7,207 nt of DNA from Lachnospiraceae bacterium (GCA_900770325.1 CAAGKE010000135.1:1-7207); one strand, 5' to 3'; positions 1 through 6,998 are shown, counted from the stretch's first letter. Notes: a model not told the origin generated them from the sequence alone. Program-made: numbers and translations.

Positions 1-1193
1 AGCGGGTCTATCGGCAGATTAAAAAGGTGGATGAGGATGCTGTGGTGACGATTGCCACCAGCAAAACTCAGGTTTCCGCGATTCACAATCAACTGGGAGA
101 TCATATCGGAATTTCGGTGGAGCCCTGCCGCCGGGATACTTTTCCTGCGATTGCCCTGGCGACTGCTTATCTGACGGATGTGCAGGGTGTTGATTCGGAA
201 GAAGCCGTTGTAGTCTGCCCGGTGGATCCTTATGTGGAGGATGATTATTTTGAAGCTTTGAAAGCACTTGGGGAACAGGCTGAAAAAGGAGAAGCAAACC
301 TGGTGCTGATGGGAATTGAGCCCACGTATCCTTCGGAAAAGTATGGCTATATCATTCCTGAGAGTACAGATCATACATCAGCGGTAAAGACTTTTAAAGA
401 GAAGCCTGATTCTGAGACGGCAAAGGAATATATTGCTCAGGGCGCTCTGTGGAATGGCGGTGTCTTTGCCTACAAGCTGAAATATGTGCTGGATAAGGCA
501 CATGCGCTGATTGATTTTACAGATTATCATGACCTGTTTGATCAGTATGAGACGCTGACCAGGATTTCCTTTGATTATGCTGTGGTGGAAAAAGAAGAGA
601 AGATACAGGTCCAGCGTTTTTCCGGTCAGTGGAAGGATCTTGGAACCTGGAACACATTGACGGAAGCCATGGAAGAATCAGTGGTGGGAAACGGCATATT
701 GAATGAGACGTGTTCCGGAGTACATATTGTAAATGAGATGGATGTGCCGGTTCTGGCCATGGGACTGCATGATGTGGTGATCTCTGCTTCCCCGGAAGGG
801 ATTCTGGTGTCGGATAAAGAGCAGAGTTCTTATATCAAGCCTTTTGTGGATCAGTTTGAACAGCAGGTCATGTTTGCCGAAAAATCCTGGGGGAGCTTCC
901 GGGTGCTGGATGTGGAGACTGGTTCTATGACGATCAAGGTAACCTTAAATCCCGGACATTCCATGAATTATCACAGCCATAAGAACAGAGATGAAGTATG
1001 GATGGTTATTTCCGGCACAGGCAGGACGGTGGTGGATGGATTTGAGCAGGCGGTAAAGGCCGGTGATGTGGTTACCATGTCTGCCGGATGCCGACACACA
1101 GTGATCGCGGATTCGGAGCTGAAGCTGATCGAAGTGCAGCTGGGTGAGGATATCAGCGTTCATGATAAACAGAAGTTTGAATTGGAGTATTGA
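1..1193 (+). CDS. manC: Mannose-1-phosphate guanylyltransferase / mannose-6-phosphate isomerase (bifunctional, type II), 5' end outside window
   Basis: This cytosolic enzyme makes GDP-mannose from mannose-1-phosphate and GTP. Its C-terminal cupin domain is of the type that interconverts fructose-6-phosphate and mannose-6-phosphate. The reading frame is open to the left edge (first full codon at 3; RVYRQIKKVDEDAVV). The GTG at 27 is therefore internal, and roughly the first 50 residues, including the GxGxRLWPLS nucleotide loop, are missing from the window. Visible transferase motifs are PTYPSEKYGYI, KTFKEKPD (387-410, with the EKP lysine), LWNGGVFAYK, DYAVVEK and WKDLGTWNTL. The cupin domain has a His-Ser-His at 972-980, Glu at 993-995 and His at 1095-1097, the usual metal ligands, within NYHSHKNRDEVW and AGCRHTV. 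The stop TGA is followed directly by the manA start codon, so the two are very likely co-transcribed. Family assignment is firm; whether the isomerase half is active cannot be read from the sequence. Confidence 0.93.
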   Translation, partial: RVYRQIKKVDEDAVVTIATSKTQVSAIHNQLGDHIGISVEPCRRDTFPAIALATAYLTDVQGVDSEEAVVVCPVDPYVEDDYFEALKALGEQAEKGEANLVLMGIEPTYPSEKYGYIIPESTDHTSAVKTFKEKPDSETAKEYIAQGALWNGGVFAYKLKYVLDKAHALIDFTDYHDLFDQYETLTRISFDYAVVEKEEKIQVQRFSGQWKDLGTWNTLTEAMEESVVGNGILNETCSGVHIVNEMDVPVLAMGLHDVVISASPEGILVSDKEQSSYIKPFVDQFEQQVMFAEKSWGSFRVLDVETGSMTIKVTLNPGHSMNYHSHKNRDEVWMVISGTGRTVVDGFEQAVKAGDVVTMSAGCRHTVIADSELKLIEVQLGEDISVHDKQKFELEY

Positions 1194-2177
1194 TTGCAAG
1201 TGAATAAACCGTTTTTGCTTCGGCCCTCCGGTAAGGATTATCTCTGGGGCGGAAGCCGATTAAATGATGAATTTGAAAAGGGGATAGAACTGTCTCCTCT
1301 GGCGGTTGCATTGGAATTCTCCACAATTCCGGATGTTCCCAGCTTCGTGGCAGGAGGCGTATGGGACGGAGAGAAACTGTCAGATGTGATAAAAAAGCGG
1401 CCGGATTATCTCGGAAGCCGGCATGAAGGGCTGACAGAGCTCCCGATTCTGATTAAGTTTATAGATGCGAAGGAAAATCTGTCTGTTCAGGTACATCCAA
1501 CGGATGAATACGCACAGGAGAATGAAAACGGACAAAAAGGGAAAACAGAGCTGTGGTATGTTCTGGATGCAGCCAGGAATGCAAAGCTGACGTATGGGCT
1601 GAGACAGGATATCAGCAGGGAAGAAATGCGAAGAGCAGCTGCAGATGGCACTGTGATGAAGTATCTGCAGCAGATCCCGGTGAAGAAGGATGATCTGTTT
1701 TTTATTGAAGCAGGTATGATTCATGCCATTGGGGCGGGAGTACTGATAGCGGAAATACAGGAAAATTCCAATCTGACGTATCGCCTGTATGATTATGACC
1801 GGGTGGGAAAGGATGGTAAGAAGCGGGAGCTTCATGTGGAGAAGGCTCTTCAGGTGGCAAACCTGAAAAGCAGTACAGAGCCAAAGCAGCCATTACGGGT
1901 ATTAAAATACAGGCAGGGAGTGGCTTCGGAATTGTTATGCCGCTGCAAATATTTTGAGGTCTATCGCATGATCGTAAATACGGAAAGACGCCAGGAGGTT
2001 CATTACCAGGCAGATGAGGTTTCTTTCCGGGTATTGCTTTGCGTAAATGGCTGCGGTATTCTTTGTTTTGATGAGGAAGAGCTTCTTTTTTATAAGGGAG
2101 ACTGTATTTTTGTCCCGGCAGATTCTGTAAGGATACGTATCCACGGACAGGCCCAGTTTCTGGATATCAGAGGATAA
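1194..2177 (+). CDS. manA: Class I mannose-6-phosphate isomerase (short Firmicutes type)
   Basis: This zinc-dependent cytosolic isomerase interconverts mannose-6-phosphate and fructose-6-phosphate. The 327-aa protein is close to the short Bacillus-type ManA enzymes. Zinc-ligand motifs are all present: QVHP (Gln99, His101), GKTELWYV (Glu119) and MIHAIG (His177). They are followed by the family signature IAEIQENSNLTYRLYDYDR. A C-terminal cupin half follows. I chose the TTG at 1194 because a GGAG at 1184-1187, inside the end of manC, lies 6 nt before it. The GTG at 1200 would give a 12-nt spacing and is the alternative. There is no gap between the manC stop and this start, which suggests translational coupling. 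The upstream manC protein already has an isomerase domain, so this step is encoded twice. One copy may serve mannose catabolism and the other GDP-mannose synthesis; that is inference. Confidence 0.93.
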   Translation: MQVNKPFLLRPSGKDYLWGGSRLNDEFEKGIELSPLAVALEFSTIPDVPSFVAGGVWDGEKLSDVIKKRPDYLGSRHEGLTELPILIKFIDAKENLSVQVHPTDEYAQENENGQKGKTELWYVLDAARNAKLTYGLRQDISREEMRRAAADGTVMKYLQQIPVKKDDLFFIEAGMIHAIGAGVLIAEIQENSNLTYRLYDYDRVGKDGKKRELHVEKALQVANLKSSTEPKQPLRVLKYRQGVASELLCRCKYFEVYRMIVNTERRQEVHYQADEVSFRVLLCVNGCGILCFDEEELLFYKGDCIFVPADSVRIRIHGQAQFLDIRG

Positions 2178-2235
2178 AGAAGAAAATGCGGAAAAGAGCG
2201 GGATCATGAGTCTGGCGCGGATAATGGAATAGGAT

Positions 2236-2242
2236 GGAGGAG
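2236..2242 (+). promoter_or_regulatory. Ribosome binding site that decides the mutase start
   Basis: GGAGGAG lies 6 nt before the ATG at 2249. An in-frame ATG at 2234 overlaps this site and has no comparable purine run before it, so the 2249 start is preferred. Confidence 0.8.
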
Positions 2243-2248
2243 AAACAG

Positions 2249-3937
2249 ATGGGATATATGGAAGAATATGACCGGTGGGTCAGATTTGTAAAGGAAGAGG
2301 ACCTGGCAGATGCATTGAAAGCCATGGATGAGGCGCAGATCGAGGATGCGTTTTATCGTAATCTTGCATTTGGAACAGGAGGACTGCGCGGAACGATCGG
2401 AGTCGGTACGAACCGGATGAATGTACATACGGTGGCAAAAGCCAGCCAGGGACTGGCAGATTATCTTGTTTCCCATGCTGCTGAGCCATCGGTAGCCATC
2501 GGTTATGATTCCAGAATTAAGTCAGATGTTTTTGCGCGTACAGCAGCATGTGTTTTTGCTGCGAACGGTGTGGCTGTCCATCTGTGGCCCACACTGAATC
2601 CCGTGCCTACGGTTTCTTATGCTGTCCGGTATCTGCATACTTCTGCAGGTGTTATGATCACGGCATCCCATAACCCTTCCAAATATAATGGATATAAGGT
2701 CTATGGTCCGGATGGCTGTCAGATCACCACAGAGGCAGCGGCGGAAATTCTGGAAGAGATAGAAAAGCTGGATATTTTCACGGATGTGAAAAGGATAGAT
2801 TTTGATGCTGCCATAAAAGAGGGAAAGATCTCATACATTGAGGATGAGGTGATGGATGCATTTATCGGGGAAGTAAAGAACCAGTCCGTTCTCTTCGGGG
2901 AAGAGGTGAATAAGGATGTGGCGATCGTATACTCTCCCCTGAATGGAACCGGTTATATTCCGGTCACCAGAACACTGAAAGAAATGGGCTATACCAATAT
3001 CACTCTGGTGGAAGAGCAAAGACTGCCGGACGGCAATTTCCCCACCTGCCCTTATCCCAATCCGGAGATCCGGGAAGCCATGTCTCTTGGAATGGAATAT
3101 GCAAAGCGCTGCAATGCGGATCTTCTTCTGGCAACAGATCCGGATTGCGACCGTGTGGGGATCGCAGTGAAGGATAAGAACGGGGAATATGTTCTTCTTT
3201 CCGGGAATGAGACCGGAATGCTGCTTCTGGATTATATCTGCGCTCAGAGAGTGAAGCATGGAAGAATGCCGGCGGATCCTGTGATGATTAAGACTATCGT
3301 GACCATGGATATGGGAGAGCAGATCGCGTCAGATTATGGTGTGCGCACCATCAATGTGCTGACGGGCTTTAAATTTATCGGAGAGCAGATCGGCCTTCTG
3401 GAAAAGCAGGGAAAAGCGGACAGTTATATTTTCGGATTTGAAGAGTCTTACGGATATCTGTCCGGAGCGTATGTCCGGGATAAGGATGCTGTGGACGGCG
3501 CATATCTGATCTGTGAAATGTTCAGCTATTATGCGGCGAAGGGAATCAGTCTGCCGGATAAGCTGAATGAATTGTTTGAGCGGTATGGATACTGCCTGAA
3601 TACGCTTCACAGTTATGAATTCGAGGGCAGTGCGGGATTTGCAAGGATGCAGGCAATCATGAAGACCTTCCATGAGGATGTGGGAAGAGGAAAACAGATC
3701 GAAGGATTTGCAGGAAAGAGGATCCATACGGTGCTGGATTATAGTAAGGGACTTGATGGACTGCCGAAATCAGATGTGCTGAAGTATTTGATGGATGGAA
3801 ACTGTTCTGTGGTGGTAAGACCCAGCGGGACAGAACCCAAGCTGAAGACCTACATTTCCGTGTCTGCGTCATCCAGGGAGGAAGCGATGCGGATAGAAGA
3901 AAAAATCACGGAGGAATTAAGCGGGTTTTTTCAATAA
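2249..3937 (+). CDS. Alpha-D-phosphohexomutase (phosphoglucomutase/phosphomannomutase)
   Basis: This cytosolic, magnesium-dependent enzyme moves phosphate between C6 and C1 of glucose or mannose through a phosphoserine. It has 562 residues counted from the ATG at 2249, the usual size of the PGM2/PgcA-like branch. All four active-site loops are intact: TASHNPSKYNGYKVY with phosphoserine Ser140, the metal loop DPDCDR (Asp297, Asp299, Asp301), the sugar-specificity loop GFEESYGYLSG (residues 396-406), and the phosphate-binding loop RPSGTEPK from Arg524. It lies 71 nt after manA in the same direction with no clear terminator or promoter between, so it probably belongs to the same transcript. Next to manC and manA the expected role is mannose-6-phosphate to mannose-1-phosphate. 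Members of this branch often also, or mainly, use glucose phosphates, and sequence alone does not settle the preference, so I give no symbol. Confidence 0.93.
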   Translation: MGYMEEYDRWVRFVKEEDLADALKAMDEAQIEDAFYRNLAFGTGGLRGTIGVGTNRMNVHTVAKASQGLADYLVSHAAEPSVAIGYDSRIKSDVFARTAACVFAANGVAVHLWPTLNPVPTVSYAVRYLHTSAGVMITASHNPSKYNGYKVYGPDGCQITTEAAAEILEEIEKLDIFTDVKRIDFDAAIKEGKISYIEDEVMDAFIGEVKNQSVLFGEEVNKDVAIVYSPLNGTGYIPVTRTLKEMGYTNITLVEEQRLPDGNFPTCPYPNPEIREAMSLGMEYAKRCNADLLLATDPDCDRVGIAVKDKNGEYVLLSGNETGMLLLDYICAQRVKHGRMPADPVMIKTIVTMDMGEQIASDYGVRTINVLTGFKFIGEQIGLLEKQGKADSYIFGFEESYGYLSGAYVRDKDAVDGAYLICEMFSYYAAKGISLPDKLNELFERYGYCLNTLHSYEFEGSAGFARMQAIMKTFHEDVGRGKQIEGFAGKRIHTVLDYSKGLDGLPKSDVLKYLMDGNCSVVVRPSGTEPKLKTYISVSASSREEAMRIEEKITEELSGFFQ

Positions 3938-3942
3938 AAAAA

Positions 3943-3971
3943 TTTTCGCTTCATGGAAGAAGCGGTGAAAA
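3943..3971. other. Hairpin after the mutase gene, possible weak terminator
   Basis: CGCTTC (3947-3952) and GAAGCG (3959-3964) form a perfect 6-bp stem with a 6-nt ATGGAA loop. It can be extended by TTTT (3943-3946) with AAAA (3968-3971) across a 3-nt bulge. On the + strand the stem is followed by an A-rich tract, not a T-tract, so it is not a standard intrinsic terminator for the mutase gene. Read on the - strand a T-rich tract does follow, but I see no gene there that needs it. Confidence 0.3.
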
Positions 3972-3986
3972 AAATATCAGATATTT
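3972..3986. repeat. Perfect 7-1-7 inverted repeat upstream of the -35 box
   Basis: AAATATC-A-GATATTT is a perfect inverted repeat with 7-bp arms and a single central base. It ends 2 bp before the -35 hexamer. Its centre (3979) is 45 bp from the centre of the PerR-like box (4024). It has the same arm geometry as Fur-family operators but not their base sequence. It could be an operator or a chance feature of AT-rich DNA. Confidence 0.4.
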
Positions 3987-3988
3987 GC

Positions 3989-4017
3989 TTGTTATTTCCG
4001 GAATCTGATGGTAAAAT
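3989..4017 (+). promoter_or_regulatory. Sigma-A type promoter with extended -10
   Basis: The -35 is TTGTTA (3989-3994), then a 17-bp spacer, then a -10 TAAAAT (4012-4017), which matches TATAAT at five of six positions. A TG at 4009-4010 with one base before the -10 makes it an extended -10. Transcription should start near 4024, giving a leader of about 45 nt before the ATG at 4069. It separates the rubredoxin-glutamate synthase-like gene from the mannose cluster as its own transcription unit. Confidence 0.7.
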
Positions 4018-4031
4018 TAGAATCATTCTAA
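4017..4031. promoter_or_regulatory. PerR-like operator (Fur-family 7-1-7 box)
   Basis: TTAGAAT-C-ATTCTAA is a perfect 15-bp inverted repeat with one central base. The Bacillus PerR consensus is TTATAATNATTATAA; this site differs by a symmetric T-to-G / A-to-C change, one per half-site, so 13 of 15 positions agree counting N. The ends TTA/TAA fit PerR better than the Fur (TGA/TCA) or Zur (TCG/CGA) forms. It overlaps the last base of the -10 and covers the predicted start point, the expected place for repression. The gene it controls carries a rubrerythrin-type rubredoxin domain, which fits a peroxide response. Binding by PerR is inferred; the regulator is not in this window. Confidence 0.7.
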
Positions 4032-4052
4032 AGTGTTTCGCATACCATGCAA

Positions 4053-4062
4053 AGGAGGAGGG
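4053..4062 (+). promoter_or_regulatory. Strong ribosome binding site
   Basis: AGGAGGAGGG gives near-perfect Shine-Dalgarno cores 6 to 10 nt before the ATG at 4069. It favours that start over the in-frame GTG at 4033, which would place the purine run inside the gene and the start next to the predicted operator. Confidence 0.85.
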
Positions 4063-4068
4063 AATAAT

Positions 4069-5448
4069 ATGAGTTTTAGATGCTCTGTATGTGGTTATAT
4101 TTTTGAGGGGGAGGAGCTTCCGGCCCAGTATGAATGTCCGATCTGTCATCAGACGGGGAAGTTTGAGGCATATTCCGGTGTGGAATTGGAGCAGCAGGAA
4201 GGCCCGGGGGAGCAGAAGGCACTGGATCTGTCCTATGACAGCCTGTTTACCAGGCAGGATGAAAGCTGCCGTTATATGAAGGAGATTCATGAGATGGCGG
4301 TCAGCGGAAAATCTCTTCACAGCTCCATGGGAACTCAGATGAAGATGCCGGGATGGGATGATATTTTGATCCTGGGCGCACAGCTTAATCCGCTTCCGCT
4401 GGATGACGGGGAAGCGGTGGATACAAGAACCGTGATCGGAAAGCATGCGAAGAAGCCTCTTGTGATCGAGAATCCGGTGTTTATTTCCCATATGTCCTTT
4501 GGGGCACTTTCCAAAGAGGCAAAGACGGCTCTGGCAAAGGGCAGTGCGCTTGCCGGGACTGCCATGTGCAGCGGTGAGGGTGGTATTCTGCCGGAAGAGA
4601 AGGCGGCAGCTGATAAATACATATTTGAGTATGTTCCGAACCGTTACAGTGTGACGCCTGAAAACCTCAGAACTTCAGATGCGATCGAGATTAAGATCGG
4701 CCAGGGAACGAAGCCGGGGATGGGAGGCCATCTGCCGGGGGATAAGGTGACACGGGAGATTGCGGCCATCCGCGGCAAAGAGGTGGGACAGGATATCCAG
4801 AGCCCGTCCAAGTTCCCGGATGTGAAGACAAAAGAGGATCTGAAGGAGCTGGTCTATATGCTCCGGGAAGCATCCGAAGGACGGCCTGTGGGTATTAAGA
4901 TCGCGGCGGGAAGGATTGAGAAGGATCTGGAATTCTGCGTTTTTGCGGAGCCGGATTTCATTACCATTGACGGCCGGGGAGGAGCTACCGGATCCAGCCC
5001 CTTCTTCCTGCGTGAGGCCACCAGTGTACCTACGATTTATGCGCTGCATCGGGCGAGAAAATACCTGGATTCTATTGGCTCGGATATCGATCTGATCATT
5101 ACTGGCGGACTGCGGGTATCTTCTGATTTTGCAAAAGCGATTGCCATGGGTGCGGATGCGGTTGCAGTGGCTTCCGCAGCACTGATTGCGGCAGCCTGTC
5201 AGCAGTATCGTATTTGCGGAACCGGAATGTGTCCGGCCGGTATTGCCACGCAGGATCCTTCTCTGCGGGCCAGACTGAAAGGGGATGCGGCGGCTCAGAG
5301 GGTTGCCAATTATCTGAATGTTTCTCTGGAAGAGCTGAAAATGTTTGCCAGAATCACAGGACACCGGAACCTTCACGACCTGTCAGTGGATGATCTGGTG
5401 ACGATCAACCGGGAGATTTCAGAGCATACCAATATCCCTCATGCATAA
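4069..5448 (+). CDS. Rubredoxin-domain fused to glutamate synthase-type FMN/3Fe-4S domain protein
   Basis: This is a predicted cytosolic flavo-iron-sulfur protein of 459 aa from the ATG at 4069. Residues 1-27 form a short rubredoxin-type site, CSVCGY (Cys5, Cys8) and CPIC (Cys23, Cys26). The 14-residue gap between the pairs resembles the C-terminal domain of rubrerythrin more than free rubredoxin. From about residue 80 on is the glutamate synthase catalytic (GltB-like) domain, with IGQGTKPGMGGHLPGDKV (210-227), DGRGGATGSSP (301-311) and ITGGLRVSSDFAKAIAMGAD, which line the FMN and substrate site. Cys377, Cys383 and Cys388 have the C-x5-C-x4-C spacing of the GltB 3Fe-4S cluster, followed by PAGIATQ. 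There is no N-terminal glutaminase domain and no GltD-like partner nearby, so ordinary glutamine-dependent glutamate synthesis is unlikely without other subunits. Its own promoter with a PerR-like box suggests induction by peroxide. The reaction is unknown; electron transfer through rubredoxin to FMN is inference. Confidence 0.88.
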   Translation: MSFRCSVCGYIFEGEELPAQYECPICHQTGKFEAYSGVELEQQEGPGEQKALDLSYDSLFTRQDESCRYMKEIHEMAVSGKSLHSSMGTQMKMPGWDDILILGAQLNPLPLDDGEAVDTRTVIGKHAKKPLVIENPVFISHMSFGALSKEAKTALAKGSALAGTAMCSGEGGILPEEKAAADKYIFEYVPNRYSVTPENLRTSDAIEIKIGQGTKPGMGGHLPGDKVTREIAAIRGKEVGQDIQSPSKFPDVKTKEDLKELVYMLREASEGRPVGIKIAAGRIEKDLEFCVFAEPDFITIDGRGGATGSSPFFLREATSVPTIYALHRARKYLDSIGSDIDLIITGGLRVSSDFAKAIAMGADAVAVASAALIAAACQQYRICGTGMCPAGIATQDPSLRARLKGDAAAQRVANYLNVSLEELKMFARITGHRNLHDLSVDDLVTINREISEHTNIPHA

Positions 5449-5457
5449 GTAATCATA

Positions 5458-5525
5458 TACTGTTCAGGAGTATCCTGCGGACGATGTTTTGAATCATTTT
5501 TTGAAATAATGTCAGGTGAACAGTA
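5458..5525. repeat. 68-bp element with perfect 9-bp terminal inverted repeats
   Basis: TACTGTTCA (5458-5466) and TGAACAGTA (5517-5525) are exact reverse complements, 50 nt apart. They start 10 bp after the stop of the rubredoxin-glutamate synthase gene. A small hairpin CAGGA-GTA-TCCTG (5465-5477) lies at the left end and a T6 run at 5497-5502. The left 36 bp resemble 7008-7043 beyond the GH5 gene. It may be a small dispersed intergenic repeat or act as a transcript end; a classic stem plus T-tract is not seen. Confidence 0.5.
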
Positions 5526-5568
5526 ACAGGGGACGGATTCATGTCTGGAAAATGCCGGGCATGGGTAC

Positions 5569-5594
5569 GTCTTTTCTCATGTCATAGGAAAGAC
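5569..5594 (+). other. Leader hairpin before the cellulase gene
   Basis: GTCTTTTC (5569-5576) can pair with GGAAAGAC (5587-5594), 8 bp with one G-U pair and a 10-nt loop. It lies about 20 nt before the ribosome site. I see no convincing -35/-10 pair in 5449-5629. No function is assigned. Confidence 0.3.
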
Positions 5595-5629
5595 CTTGAA
5601 AATCAGATAATACTGAAAGGATTTGCATC

Positions 5630-6997
5630 ATGAGCTATGGAAGAAAATTTGCGGTTGCTGCCGCAGTTTGCCTGCTGTGTTCCATGCCGGTGACGGCAAC
5701 CTCTCCCTCCGGGAACGGAGCGCTTCATGTAGAAGGGACCAGGCTGGTTGACGCCAAAGGGGAGGCAGTTTCACTGAAGGGGATCAGTACCCATGGAATT
5801 GCATGGTTTCCGGATTATGTGAATGCAGCCTGCTTTGAACAGCTTCATTCACAGTGGAATGCGGATGTGATTCGAATTGCCATGTATACGGCAGAATCAG
5901 GCGGCTACTGTACAGATGGGGACCAGGAATATCTGAAACAGCTTGTCTGCAGCGGAGTGGATTATGCTGCCGGGCAGGATATGTATGCCATCATCGACTG
6001 GCATATTTTATCGGATTCCGATCCGAATATTTATATAGAGGAAGCAAAGGTATTTTTTGATGAAATGTCAGAAAAATATGGAGATGCAGATCATGTGCTG
6101 TATGAGATCTGCAATGAGCCGAATGGCAATATCTCCTGGACAGATATTAAGGCGTATGCCGAACAGATCATTCCTGTCATTCGTTCTCATGACCCGGATG
6201 CGGTAATTCTGGTGGGAACTCCCAACTGGTCTCAGTTTGTGGATCAGGCAGCCGCGGATCCGATAGAGGGTTATGATAACATTATGTATACCCTCCATTT
6301 TTATGCGGCTACTCACCGGGAGGATCTTCGTCAGAGGATGATTTCCGCTGTGGAAGCGGGCCTGCCGGTGTTTGTCTCAGAATATGGAATCTGCGATGCC
6401 AGCGGAAACGGAGCAATTGATGAAGAACAGGCAAACAGCTGGGTAGATGTTATGAACAGGTACGGTATCAGCTATGTAGCCTGGAATCTGTCAAATAAAG
6501 AGGAGACATCAGCAATTTTGAAAAGCTCCTGTCAGAAGACCAGCGGATTTACCATGGAAGATCTCAGTGAATCCGGAAGGTGGCTGTATCAGACCTTAAC
6601 CGGAGAACAGGATGCTTCAGTTGACGGTGGAGCTGAGAAGGAGACAGTATCTGGTGCAGGTACAGAAGCCGGAACAGAAACGGACAAAGTCGGTTCCAGG
6701 GGAAGTTTTATTATAAAGGATACTGATTTTGAAATGGAGATATCTGTGGTAAATAGCTGGGAGGCAGATGGGAAATTATTCTGCCAGTATCAGATGACGC
6801 TGAAAAATATTTCAGACAGCAGGTGTACTCAGTGGGCTGTGGATATACCCTTTGAAGAAAGCTTTGCCATATCCGACGGATGGAACGGGACTTATTCCTC
6901 CCGGGAAAATACGCTGCATATCGAATCTGCCGACTATAATGGTGCGATAGCAGCAGGAGAAGCTGTTATGGATATTGGTTTTATCCTGAGCTTTTAG
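5630..6997 (+). CDS. Secreted GH5_2 endo-beta-1,4-glucanase with C-terminal CBM2-like module
   Basis: This 455-aa exported enzyme should cut internal beta-1,4 bonds of cellulose or related glucans. The ATG follows GAAAGGA (5615-5621) by 8 nt. Residues 1-23 are a signal peptide (Arg5-Lys6, hydrophobic core, VTA|TS cleavage) without a clear lipobox. Residues about 32-325 are a GH5 domain very like Bacillus Cel5A (subfamily 2): GISTHGIAW (His55), VIRIAMYT (Arg82), IIDWHILSDSDPNIY, YEICNEPNG with acid/base Glu163, YTLHFYAATH, VSEYGICDASG with nucleophile Glu251, and AWNLSNKEETSA. A Gly/Glu/Thr-rich linker (about 326-358) leads to a roughly 97-residue CBM2-like domain. Its aligned face aromatics are Trp377, Trp418 and Tyr436, with core Trp402. 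There is no dockerin, SLH or LPXTG signal, so it is probably released freely. The neighbouring genes are unrelated in function, and repeats flank it. Confidence 0.92.
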   Translation: MSYGRKFAVAAAVCLLCSMPVTATSPSGNGALHVEGTRLVDAKGEAVSLKGISTHGIAWFPDYVNAACFEQLHSQWNADVIRIAMYTAESGGYCTDGDQEYLKQLVCSGVDYAAGQDMYAIIDWHILSDSDPNIYIEEAKVFFDEMSEKYGDADHVLYEICNEPNGNISWTDIKAYAEQIIPVIRSHDPDAVILVGTPNWSQFVDQAAADPIEGYDNIMYTLHFYAATHREDLRQRMISAVEAGLPVFVSEYGICDASGNGAIDEEQANSWVDVMNRYGISYVAWNLSNKEETSAILKSSCQKTSGFTMEDLSESGRWLYQTLTGEQDASVDGGAEKETVSGAGTEAGTETDKVGSRGSFIIKDTDFEMEISVVNSWEADGKLFCQYQMTLKNISDSRCTQWAVDIPFEESFAISDGWNGTYSSRENTLHIESADYNGAIAAGEAVMDIGFILSF

Positions 6998-6998
6998 T

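Noticed and set aside
2186..2232. Two tiny overlapping frames (7 and 8 codons) with an ATGA overlap in the manA-mutase spacer
   Set aside because: Too short to judge, with no good ribosome site for either; likely chance.
3927..3946. T-run at the end of the mutase gene read as a terminator
   Set aside because: No stable GC-rich stem lies before the T-run; the nearby hairpin comes after it.
4675..5376. Long open frame on the - strand (233 codons), and similar ones at 3931-4491 and 2831-3259
   Set aside because: They lie opposite strongly conserved enzymes on the + strand, and their translations show no domain pattern. They are shadows of the coding strand.
5491..5498. GAATCATT, the same half-site as in the PerR-like box, near the cellulase gene
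   Set aside because: No matching second arm in the 7-1-7 position, so it is not a plausible operator.
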